A program made the translations under genes and the position numbers. Positions 23,801-35,800 of a DNA stretch of 64,000 bases are shown piece after piece (position 1 is the stretch's first letter; each line of letters opens with the position of its first letter). The DNA comes from Schistocephalus solidus (Eukaryota; Platyhelminthes; Cestoda; Diphyllobothriidea; Diphyllobothriidae), in assembly GCA_017591395.1 (NCBI GenBank), contig WEDG01005047.1:1-64000 (forward strand), written 5' to 3'. Below the pieces are notes generated by a model. That model had not been told where the DNA came from. It saw only the letters and a list, made by a program, of their open reading frames with translations, and searched no databases.

Positions 23801-26800
23801 ACTATCATCCTTGTCTACAAGCGGAAGTGTAACCGACAACTCTGTGATAACCAAAGAAGCAACTCGTTGCTCAACCTCGCCGCCAATATCTTCGCCCGTA
23901 TCCTTTCTTATCGTCTGAACGGTCACCAAGAGCAGGTTATGCTCCTTGAAAGCCAATATGGCTTCCGAAGAATCTGCGGAACAACCGACATGATTTTGGC
24001 CACTAGCTAGCTACAAGAAAAGTGCCAGGAGATGTTAAGATATCTCTACACTACCTTCGTGGGTCTGACGTAAGCCTTTGACACGGTCAATCGTGATGGA
24101 CTTTGGAAATTCATGCAGAAATTTGGCTCTCCTGAGCTGTTCACGCACATGGTGCGTCAGCTTCATGACGGGATGTCGGCTCGCGTCACTGACAACGGAA
24201 CGGTACCCGAAGCATTCACAGTGACTAAAGGAGTGAAGCAGGGCTGCGTACTGGCCCCCACCTTCTTCAGTCTCATGTTCTCTGCTATGCTGATGGACAC
24301 CAACCGTGATGAGCGCCCTGGGATCCGAATCGCCTACAGAACTGACGGGCACCTTCTCAACAGTTGGCAAACGCGTGTGTCTACTACTACAGTCCGTGAC
24401 TTGCTTTTCTCGGACGAATGCACTGTTGACACTGTGACGGCGGAGGAAATGCAAAGGAGTATGGACCTCTTCGTCGCAGGCTAAGCCAATTTTGGTCATG
24501 CACCAACCGCCACCCAGCGCGGATACAATGTTCCACGAATCATTGTCAACGGCGCTCAACTCAAAATTTGGAAACTGTTGCTCATCTGTCGAAATCGGTG
24601 TCACGAATCATGAGAATCGACGACGAGGTAGCTCAACCGATCTCCAAACCCAGTCAGGCCTTCGTCCGGCTGCAGGTCTCCGTGTGGAATCGCCATGGTA
24701 TTCACCTGAACACCAAAATGAAGATGTACAAGGCCTTCGTCTTGATGACACTCCTTTATGGAGCGGAAACCTGGACTGTCTACTCGAACCAAGCCAGGAA
24801 GCTGGATCACTTCCATATCAGCTGCCTCCGCAAAATACTGGACCTGAACAGGCAAAACAGGATCCGGGACACGGAAGTCCTGGAGCGGAACGGAATCTTC
24901 AGCATCCACGTCATGCTGTGACCAGTGCAACTGCGATGGAGCGGCCACCTGGTGAGAATGGTCAACGAATGACTACCCAAACGAATTTTCTACGGAGAGG
25001 TCGCTACGGAGGCTTGCCGACAGCGAGGTCAAAAACAACGCTTCAAGAACACGTTAAAGAAATCTCTGAAAAAACTGCAAATCAACCCGGCGACCTGGGA
25101 GGACCTCACCCAGGATAGACCGGCATGGAAAAGATCAGCAATCTATGAGGCCAACCAGATCGCCGCTGCTAAGGTCAAAAGGGTGGCTCACAAGTCACAA
25201 GCACCGCGGATCAACACCGCCAATGCCCAAGTCCTGCCAACGTGTCCACGCTGTCAACGCACATTTTCCGCGTGAATCGGCCTGTTCGAACATCTTCGAA
25301 CTCAATGCAACAACAATCCCACAACATCAAATACTGCCACACCTGCCTCAGACCCCATAGCGACGACGACCACCCCAAACACTGTTAAACACTCCATCGA
25401 TGCCCCGCTATCCACGATTACCGATCTCATCCTCCCTCCCCATCCGTTACGCCGATAACGGCGATGAACACCACTTGTCCAACTCCCGCAACCTCAGTGG
25501 CTACATCTAACTGCCTGCCACCTGCTACCTTTAACACCACCACTGCCCCCTGTACCAACGATGGGGACCTGGTACTAACCTGGTCTCATTACGATCGCAT
25601 ATTCATCTCACACATCAGGCTGGTCGGGCACTTGCAAATACATCGCACAGAGACTGGCAAACTAGTGCGTGGAACACCAACACACAGCAGAGGCCACCGC
25701 CTTCAATGCCCTCACTGTCCCCGCGCATTCACTTAACGCATGTACCTAATCGGTCACATGCGCATTCACGAAAGCGGAATCCACCGCGATGCCAGCACCT
25801 CTTGCGCACCCATCAACACTTCCTCCCAGGAGCTCTATTACCAGTTCCAGCAGCAGAGCCCCGCAGACTCAGCACCTACCGACCTATCTTGTCCTCAATG
25901 TCACTGCACATGCACATCGCGCATCAGCCTTGTCGATCACTTGCGAATCCATTGCACAGAGACCGACGAATCAGTGCCTGGAGCACCAAACTACACGCGC
26001 CGCACCTGACTCAAATGTCTGCACTGCCCACGCACATTCACACATCGCATGGGCCTATAAGGTCACCTCCATCTCCATAAAACCTGCGGTAGAACACTAT
26101 CGACTATACCAAAAAAATACTTATCTCCTCATCAGTCTCTGCACCTCACATGATCGCACGCAACTCCATAAAAAACATGCTCTTAGTCTGCATAACTGAA
26201 TGAGAGGCAAGTGTGATACTGGGCTACTTCTTTATGTGGCTCCACTGCTGCATATGTGATCTGATCTGGAGAATATCACGGGACCTCGCAGTCAGTCCAA
26301 TGTTGTTGTGTGGAGTGGCTGACCGGTGGTCTGAGAGTCAGGCTGCCATGGCTCCTTAACGTGACCTCTGGCCAACTCACTCATGTAAGATGTGAGCCGT
26401 TCAACCCCTGTTGTGTGAAATTTTGGTGTTTTTGTTTTTTTTTTGGTGGGGGGGGGCAGGTCGCATCAGCTAACTGACAGACTCGGACGGTGGTGTGATT
26501 GTGGGCAGTGGGAGAAGAGTGGGGTCAACGGATCTGCGCGTTTTCCTCACTAACCAATCTGAGGCGCTTGAAACTATCACGGTGCGCTAAGAGCCGTGGC
26601 TTAGAAATTTGCCAATTGAATGAAAAATCGGACCGCATGGTCAGTCCAATGTGTGTTTTGTGTGTAGTTTCTGACTGGCAGACTGAGAGTCAGGCTGTAA
26701 TGGCTTCTTCTTAATGTGGCCTTTATGGCACTCGCACTCCATGGGATCCGAGCCAGGTGTGGTGGTACACCCATGGGTGGCTCCGACCGCGCCAGCCATC

Positions 26801-29800
26801 TGCGCCCTCTCCCATCTCCTGTCTTCTTAACTCTGTCATGAAACCGGGCTCAGGTGGGGGCGTAGGAGAGAGTGCGGTAGCTTCAACGCAAGAATACTAT
26901 CACTTAAAACAAAATCACGCGCAAGTCACCTTCCCTGCACCACCCTTCTGTGGAGCATACAGTGGACATCATCGGACTACGACGGTCGAACTGTCGTGTG
27001 TGGCTGTTGCCATTGGCAGCCCCAACAATGTGTATGCACGTGTTCGAGCTAATATTTGAACGCGCATGCGGAAATTAATACTGTGTCCTTCTCGGTTTTT
27101 GAAGAAACACGAAAGTGAGACCGTCGTTTTCGTTGATATCCACGGTATCCACTAGAGGGACGATGGCTCGCGCTGGATTATATGGAGAGTGGTGGTGGCG
27201 AAGGGAACAGTTGATGAGTATTACGATGTAGTTGCTATGGTGTTGTGATTGGAGGCATTGGTATCAGGAGTGACCGTGGAGGTCCGAAGTAGGGTTTGCT
27301 GAATTTGACGCATAAAAGGGAGTTGTCGGATTGTTGTTGCATTGCGTCCGAAGATGTCCGACCAGGCCGATTCGTGTGCGGAAGGTGCACGGAGAGCGCG
27401 GGCATGATGGAAGGGCTTGTGCATTGACGGTGGGTGTCCCATACGCTGGTGACTTTCGTGCTGCCCTTTTGGCCTTGGTGGCGGCGATCCGGTTGGGTTC
27501 GTAGATTGCTGCCCCTTTTTTTCACTGTCTTCCTCCAGGCCGGTCGGTTCGGGGCGAGGTTCTCCCAGTTTCGTGGGTCGATCTGCAGTGGCTTCAGCGA
27601 AGTCTTCAGAGTGCCCTTGTAGCTTCGTACTTGAGGAGAGCCCGTGGCGACATCTCCGTAGAAGAGTCGTTAGATAGTCGTTCGTCGTCCATTCTTACGA
27701 GATGGCCGCCCCAGCGCAGTTGCAGTTGTTTCAGCTGCGCGTAGATGCTGGGAAGACCTTTTTATTCCAGCACTTATGTGTCCGGTATCCTGTCTTGCGA
27801 TGTCAGCTTTAGTATTCTGCGAAGGCAGCTGAGGTGGAAGTGGTTGAGCTTCCATGCCTGCTTCTGGTATATCATCTACGTCTCCGCTCCATACAACAGC
27901 TTCGGCAATCTGACAGCTTTGTACATCTTGAGTTTGGTGCTCAGGTGGAGACCGTGTCGATTCCAGACCACGTTCTGCGTGCGTCCAAAGGCTTGGCTGG
28001 CTGTGACGATCCGATGTGTGATCTCATCGTTGACTGTGGTGCTGCAGGAGAGATTGCTGCCTAGGTACGTGAAGGTACATACAGATTTCAGTTGGACGCC
28101 ATTGACATTGATGTGAGCTGTGGTGTAGATGTTATTGGGTGGCGGCTGATGCATCACAACCGTTTTCTTAGCGTTGATGCGAAGTCCGAAGTTGTCACAG
28201 GTGGCAGCGAAAACGTCCTCGCTCCTTTGCATGTCCCCTTCTGTCGTTGCATTGAGTGCGCAGGAGTCAGCGAAGAGAAGTTCTTGGATGGTGGCTGTGG
28301 AGACACGCGAGCGGAAGTGCATCCGTCGTTGGTTGAGGAGTCGGCCGTCCATCCGGTAGGCGATGCGAATCCCGGGGCGTTCTTCACGTTAGGTGCCCGT
28401 TATCATGGCAGATAATATGAGAATAAAGAGGGTAGGCGCAAGGACGCAGCCCTGCTTAACTCCGTTGGTCACTTCGAATGCTTCGGATACTTCCCGTTGT
28501 CAGTAACGCGCGCTATCATCCCGTCGTGAAGCTGACGCACCATATGCGTGAACCGGGTAGAGCTGGACGAGTTTGGCGTTTTTGAAATCCTGAGAGCCTT
28601 ATCCTTGTTGCCACATCTCCTGGAAGAGCACTGTGAGTTGGTTCATGAGTTGAGGTCCGCCATGCTCGTAAAACTCAGCAGGCATCGCGTCCGAGCCAGA
28701 TGATTTCCCGCTGGAGAGTTGCTGCACTGTTCGGATGGTTTCTTGGAGAGAGGGCGGGAGCTCAAGGTCGGAGTTGTTTTCCACTTCAGTCAGACGATCG
28801 ATGGCGGCGTCGGAGATGGTGGAGGGCTGGTTAAGATCGCTTTGGAAATGTTCTGCCCATCGCATTAGGATCTGCATTTTCTCAGTGAGCAGCGTCCTTC
28901 CGTCGGAATAGAGAGGATGGGTGGCGCCTTTGACGGGAGGTCCGTAACCAGCCTTGGTGGCGGCGAAAACGTTCTTCCATTCGTTTCGGTCCGCGTACCC
29001 TTGCATTTCCTCGGCTTTGCGCGTCAACCAGGCATCCTGCATCTCCCGCAGTTATTGCTGTACAAAGTGGTGACTTCGGCAGAAGGCGCTCTTGTTTGAA
29101 GCGGTAGGGCGATCGACGTAGGCTTTGTGCAACTGGTTCTTCTCGACGAGCAGACTGTTGATAGCTGCGTCATTGTCGTCCAACCAAGCTTGGTGCTGAC
29201 GATGTGTGCAGCCGAGGACATCCAGGGCGGTGGATCAGATGGTGTTCCTCAGCTGACACTAGCGGTTCTCCGCGGAGGTGTCCGTGTAGGCGACTGGAAT
29301 GTTGGCTAGTCAGTTGGCCAGTTCGTTGCTGAAATGGGGATGGTGAGAAGCTTACCTTGGGGTCTTCTGCGTGGTTGCAGACGAAGCCTCATCTTGAAGA
29401 TGACAAAGCGGTGATCCGTCCATCCGTCGGCACCGGGGATCGCCTTTGTCACCAGCAAGTCCTGTCGATCTCGCCTCCGGAAAAGAACATAGTCCAAGGG
29501 TGCCAGTGTCTCGACCAAGGGTGTAGCCAGATCGTCTTTTGCCGCATCAGGAGGCGGAAGAATATGTTGGAGAGAATCAGGAGGTGTTCGACGCAGGTTC
29601 GTAGGAGAAAAATACCAGTGTCATTGAAGCCAGCGAGACCACGGGGACCTAGCACTCCCTGCCAGGTAGCGTGGTCTGTCCCGACGCGGGCGTTAAATTC
29701 ACCGAGGGCAATTAACTTATCCGCCTTCGGCACGGTCGCCAAAAGGGCGTGTAGATCCTCGTAGAATTTGCCCTTCGCCACATTAGAGCTCGTCATTTGG

Positions 29801-32800
29801 GAGCTTAGGCACTGATGATGATGGCGAACTCGTCTCCCCGAAGGGGCAGGCGGAGGCTCATAAGGCGATCATTGATACCCTGCGGTAGACAGGCAGACGT
29901 CCCATGATGCCGTTCCGAATGGCAAAGGTGACACCAGCGTCGCGTCGCTCTGCCTTTGGTCGGCCGCTCCAGAAAAAGGTGTAGCTGGCACCTACCTCCT
30001 CCAGCTGACCCTGTTCAGAGAATTGGGTCTCGCTGTGAGCAGCAATGTCTAACTTGCATCGGGCCAGTTCCCGAGCGACTAGCGCCGTCCTCCGTTCCGG
30101 TCGGTTGCTTCTCGGATTGTGTAAAAGTGATCGAACATTCCAGGCCGTTAGAGTGAGCGGGCTCACTCTACAGCCTGGGAGTATCCCGGAGGGTACGTTG
30201 TGGGGGATTGCGAGAGTTAATGTTGGTATTTTTTAGAGTTTTATGACCGCTGGAAATCGCAGTTTGCAAGTCACGGTCCGCTACAGCTGTCGTGAAACCC
30301 ATAATTGTTTAGGGGACCTTTTCCAGAACCCTTACCGCGAGGTGTTAATCAGGGCTGTCTCTAAATAGGGCTGCTGAGTCATCCCAGAAAGAGTCTGATC
30401 TCGACTATGGGTCCCGATATGGGTTAGTAAGAGAACGACTAAGTCGCCTGGGCTGCCTACGTGCTTGCATGTCACCCTCGCCATAGGACCGCGGGGGAGG
30501 AGGGAAGGGTGAGGGGAGATAGAAGGGAGAAAGAGGAAAAAAGAGGTGGGGAGATGAGGAGAGAGTGGAGCGGGCTGGGAAGAGGGGAGAGGGGGGAATG
30601 GCAGGCAGGATTGCAGCGGGGTTGGACAGGAAGGAGGGGAGAGTGGGGAAGGTCAAGCGAAAGTGAGCAGACTTACCGTGCGTGGAGCCCCACGCAACAC
30701 CGGAGACCCTCACCTGGTTTAGCCCGCCGGTCGGGGTGGTTGCCTGGAGTGTGGCTGCTGGGCACAAGCCAGCTTCGTGGCGCCACAGATGAGAGTTTGG
30801 TAACAGTTAAAGGCGGCCGCTGGAGCATTCACTACCTTCGCGAGACAAATGGAGCCACCTAATTCTATGTTTGTGATTCTTCCCCCCTAACTAGTACCCC
30901 CTACACCCCTTGTACCTACATACATAAATCAGTACGTTTTAAATTGAAAAAATCCATCGGATGAACACTACCGACAATGACAACAGTGACTGGAATGGCC
31001 ATTTCTGGCTCATTAACCGTCGTCAGCCAGTTATACCCAACCTGAGCTTTTACACCACTCGTGTTCCGAACCCTAACTCTCTTGCTTAGACGTCATATTC
31101 CCTAGCCCACTGCGCCACGGACTCATTGTCTTGCCAGTTTAGATCAGGAATATTGGCATCCGTTTGAAAAATCTCTCTCAAATTTGATTAGATTTACAAT
31201 CTGCATTAATCTGGAACAAAAGATAACTGGATAAAAAGTACCTTCCGCCCGTAGGTTAATATTTGGCTTCTGAAAATTGCGTTAAGTCTAGAAAATAATA
31301 ACATTTGCTATCTGTGTATTTTCATTTGGACTTATTTTGAAAACCCGAAGCGAGCCGTTGGGCCAGGAAGCTTTAGGCTTGACCGGGTTTTGCGTACATA
31401 TGTTGGTTGGACGCTTTTGACCTCATAAAACTGGCAATATATAGCGGCCACTGGTATTATTGGTAACGTTTCTCGTATTGCTCCCAGTCCACATTGATGT
31501 TTCCCAACTGTGGACCTGATTACGGATGGAGTGTTTTGTCTTCGAGTTCTTGCCTGCAACCATCAGAGGCGGTTTTGTAGGAGCCCGCAACGAGTAAAAA
31601 TCTACGACCACTGTGTCTTTCCGTCTGCGCAGTGACTGGCCGATGACTGCCAATAAACCGGAAGTGGCAACTCCGGTCTCCTCTTTCGTTTTCAAATGCA
31701 TGATGTACTTAGGACTGCAAGTATTGTCGGAATTTTGTGTGTTATAGCCAAAAACTTCGACTGAGGCTCCGGTTGTCCTACGAACTGTACTCCTACTTCG
31801 TTTAATGCCATTAGTGGATCCCATAAAACAGGACTTGATGAATTTAGTATATTCCTGAGACCCGTGAACAACCTAAGAGTACTCTTGCAGCAGTCAAACG
31901 CTGCAGCACGACACACCACAGTCTAAAAGTGCTTACGCACACTCGAACAAGGTCTGCGTTGGGAGTATTGCATAATTGTTTTTGGTACAAGTCTCCTTGC
32001 GTCCGGCACTCTCCCAAAAGGCATCAATGATACTTAAACTGGCATGCATTCAATTTAAATGTTAACGAATTTATACACAGCATCTATTAGCAAACCAGAT
32101 TGAAAGTGGAGGGCTTTCGTCATGAAGCTATTGCGCAAGCGTTCTATGGGTTTCGTAAAAGAGCGTTGTGAAGGTGATTTGAAACAAGTGTCCGTATCTC
32201 ATATTTTGTGCACTAAAGAATGTCGGACGTTTGTTTTTTTTTTTAGGAACTGTCAAAAATTGGTGTTTAACTTCCATCCACTTGGTGCCCCAATGGATGA
32301 TTAAGCGTTTTTGTTGTTGGTTTGGTTTAATGCGACCTTAATTCAGCCAAAATCGAGGTCAACTGCCGGATCTAGTTTGGATTCAGAAAGTCCGTTTGTT
32401 GATGTCGGCAGCTTCGAGCTATTTGCTGAAATGAACGGACTGTAACGGACTGGCAAATCCTGAACTATTATGACACAGACTGTTTAGCCATTGATCATAA
32501 TATAAAGCGTGGTTTCATCTTCACCCAGCCCAAGTCCTTGCGTGTAGACTTAGTGGGAATGATTTGGCTGCTTTGGTGGGACGGAAAAGCCGTGCTACAA
32601 TATGATATGTTAACCATTATTCGTAAACGGGAAAAAGTTTCATTTACCTTGACTGGGTAATGTCTTACGACTGTACGCTGGTGCTCAACCGTGTCCTCTC
32701 CTTAACTATTAACGAAAATCAACTCTTTTTGCATGTGAAAACGTAAGACAGTTCAGTAATTCCAGGTAAAAAAATGAAACAAGCTTTAAATCAAGTTTGC

Positions 32801-35800
32801 CTTTTTAGTTTGAGGACTCAAAAGGTCCTCTGGTTTCACACGAAAGACTTCGGTTACAAAACGATTTATATCAATGTTACCCGTTAGTTAGTTCTTCTGT
32901 GAAATAAGAAGAATATGGCCTTACTTTGCATACGTTCTAATAAACCTCATTCTATTGATTTTAGTCATACTACGCGGTCCTCTCCAGACTCGCACAGACA
33001 AATATTGCTACACTGATCATTTCCATTATCTGCATCGTCGTACTATACCTATTCCGCAACCTCATAAATCCTCGTTTCAAGAAGAGATTCAAGTTCCCCA
33101 TTCCCGCCGAAATTTTAATTGTAAGTCTTGTTCTCTTAGGATGCTCTTTTCATTGTTATTCGATTGCTGTGTTGTCCCTAGTACCAGACGAGAAGAATTT
33201 GGCTTATCAAAATGATTCGTCAGTCTATAGAACCTGCCACATTCACAACGAAGAAGTCAAGTGTTTAGTTCGGAAATTGAGGCTGCTGGTGCCGTAGTGT
33301 ATTTGCACCTTCATAGTGGTGGCATGAAAATGGTAACCCCAACATCGGACAGGCTGATGAATTTTTTTTCATTTGACCCAGTTGTGAAAAGATCGGCGTC
33401 CTTAGTGGAATTCGAACCAATGACAGTAAGGTGAAGGCTCTAGCACAGCCAACCTTCTAAGCACATGAGCTACGAGGTCCCACCGAGAGCCGTGACTTTA
33501 ATCGCACTTGGGTACCGTTACCCGCCCACCTTGCTGCAGCATATGGGATTCACAAAGTCTGATGCATTAAGTCGACTGCCCCAGCAGGATTTCCGAAACA
33601 ATCAAACTAGAATCGCCGCTTTTTAATTTCATTAGAAATTAATCTCTTACTTGGAGTAATTTAATATGTTTTTGGGTCTATAAGCGCAGACCGAAATTCG
33701 GTATGAGTATTCGCGCCAAGGTCCATCAACCACCTAGGTATAACCGCGCAATATTCATTAAAACACCAACCGGCAGTTAGTAGTATATATTGCGGTTGAA
33801 CGATACACCATGCTGGCAAATTTAGGTCGTAAATGTGCTGCCAGTATGGCGGAGTGTTCAGCCTCAATACAAGCTAGAATACAATGATGACTGCCAGAAA
33901 CAATTAATTTACCGGGACTTTTGTCAGATTTGAATAATTCATTTGGTTTGGTTGTGAAAAACTCGGCGACCTCGATGGCGTTCCATCTTAACAGCACTAG
34001 TGAAGAAATGAATGAGCGTACCACTGTTTTAGTCTTTTGAAACAACCTTGCTGAACTTTTTCCTTCTGCACTCTTTCGTTTTGAGGGCGCTGACTAATCC
34101 TAGAAATTTCGGTCTGCAGCAGCAGTTACAGAAAGGGATTCGCAGCATCAACTGAACTAGAGGCGCTGCTGGACGTAACCATATTTGGTGACCTGAACAA
34201 CTGTTAATTTATCTTGCCAGAACGGCACTCGTAGGCCCATTGGCCTGATAAGTAGATTCATCTACATTTTTATGTCCTTTAAAGGGTGTTGAAGGACCAG
34301 ATAATACATTCTGCTGTCGCTGACAATGGAACTGAGTTCACCGACCAGGTGACGCAACACGTTCGTACCGTTGTGCGTTAAAGTTCAGTGTTGAGCCCTG
34401 ACAGACAGTCGCACAACGACTAGTAATATACACAAGTGCTAGTTACCGACAAAGACAAGGGGCACGGGAATGACCATTTCGGCCCGATTAACTATCGTCA
34501 GCCAGCAATACCTAAACTCAGTTTTCCTGCACCTCAGCCTTACATCTGCGTTCTATCCAGTGGAAAAGTGGCTCGTCTAAGGCCCATTCCTATCAGGATT
34601 TATCACTATCTTAGGAAAACGCTCGCCGATCGCGTTACAGGAACTCTTTAAAATTTCTGGAAGATGGTCTGACAGTATTGACTTTGATGGGTTCTTGCTG
34701 GTGCAGTGTTCTTTGGTGAGTTGGCTACGCCGTGCATCATCTGTCAGTTGAATGATGTTTGCCGATATCCAGTGTTTGGGTTTGCATCTTTAAAGGTCAA
34801 ATTTCGTAGACGCTAAAGATTCTGTGGCGGACGAACTAGTAAACGAGTGGATTTTCATCATATTCTGCCAGGGCGAACATTTGAAAAGTCGAATAGAAAA
34901 CATTTGTGACAGGTGAGATCCTGCCTCCTAGTTATTTCTTCTAGGCAAATTAGGTCATGTAAAATAAAAACATGCGTGTTTATTGCCTCGATACCTTTCT
35001 CCACGCTGACTGAAGACATTACCTGATCTAAACAAAACATTTTAAGTACAATTTTCGTCGCGAAAAATATTCAGCAAGTCCGTTTCTCTGCGAACGAGTC
35101 TTGCTGTTACAGGATTGATTGAACAGTTACCGCTTATCCATGTCTGGAAGTTAAGAGTGTATAGAAAGGATACTAAAAGCTAATTTATTCAGTCAACTAC
35201 CCTCCGTTCTTTTAGTTAGAAAACTCTTTTTTATGACACACATTTAGTCCCGCTGAAAGTCTACCTGGTCAATAGGAGTGTTAGTCCCTCACTAAGTCAC
35301 ACACACTCAAACCACTCCCTCGCTTGCCAGTTCGTCCGCTAATAACCCGAAATGATGTTCAAATAGTCACATTTTTTTCCACCTTCATTTTACCTAAAAG
35401 GGAATTCCCAAATTCAGGAAAGGCGGGCCATTTTAATCGGTTGTAGATTTTGCTTTAATATCTTTGATATTTTGTCATGTTTACACCGGAATGTCGCCTG
35501 ACACTATGGAACCTGCACTAAGTCCCTGCTGGGCGGTTCCTTACCTTGAACTCTTTCGTTCAGCTTCTAGACAGGACACAAACAATTTTCTACTTTATTT
35601 CCTGAGGTTCCATATTGAAATCACGCGCATCGACTATTTTTTACTTGTTCTTCTATCAAGTTAAATGCTTGTGGTAACATTGGACGAAGGTATGACGTGT
35701 TTTTACATTGCTCTAACTATTGTCTATCTTACACGCCCACGAGTGCTGGATATTCGGACAGACTTCTCGTGTCTGAAGCCTGGCAGCTCGGCTGTATTAT

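Larger units (their letters stand above)
21780..27010 (+). mobile_element. Zinc-finger LINE, longest plus-strand copy (copy 1)
   Basis: APE-type non-LTR retrotransposon. In order: 5' leader (21840-22040, GAAGCTGGGTTCTTCCCAGT block), AP endonuclease 22310-23110, RT about 23380-24480, post-RT domain 24540-25130, finger 1 near 25240-25310, fingers 2-3 (25581, 25707), fingers 4-5 (25890, 26016), tail to 27010. Multiple stops and frameshifts. No separate ORF1 is seen. The clade (RTE-like or CR1-like) is unresolved by eye. Lies inside SLC26 intron 4, in the sense of that gene. Confidence 0.85.
27200..30870 (-). mobile_element. Zinc-finger LINE, minus-strand copy (copy 2)
   Basis: Lies tail to tail with copy 1. 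Leader 30690-30800 (GAAGCTGGCTTGTGCCCAGC block), a homopyrimidine stretch, endonuclease 29306-30166, linker and RT 27876-29042, post-RT 27600-27870, finger 1 in 27370-27420. It ends before fingers 2 to 5. Its ORFs are longer than those of copy 1, suggesting a younger or less decayed insertion. Confidence 0.85.

Noticed and set aside
33395..33485. Functional tRNA gene on the minus strand
   Set aside because: A and B boxes exist, but the B box has an extra T and no cloverleaf could be drawn.
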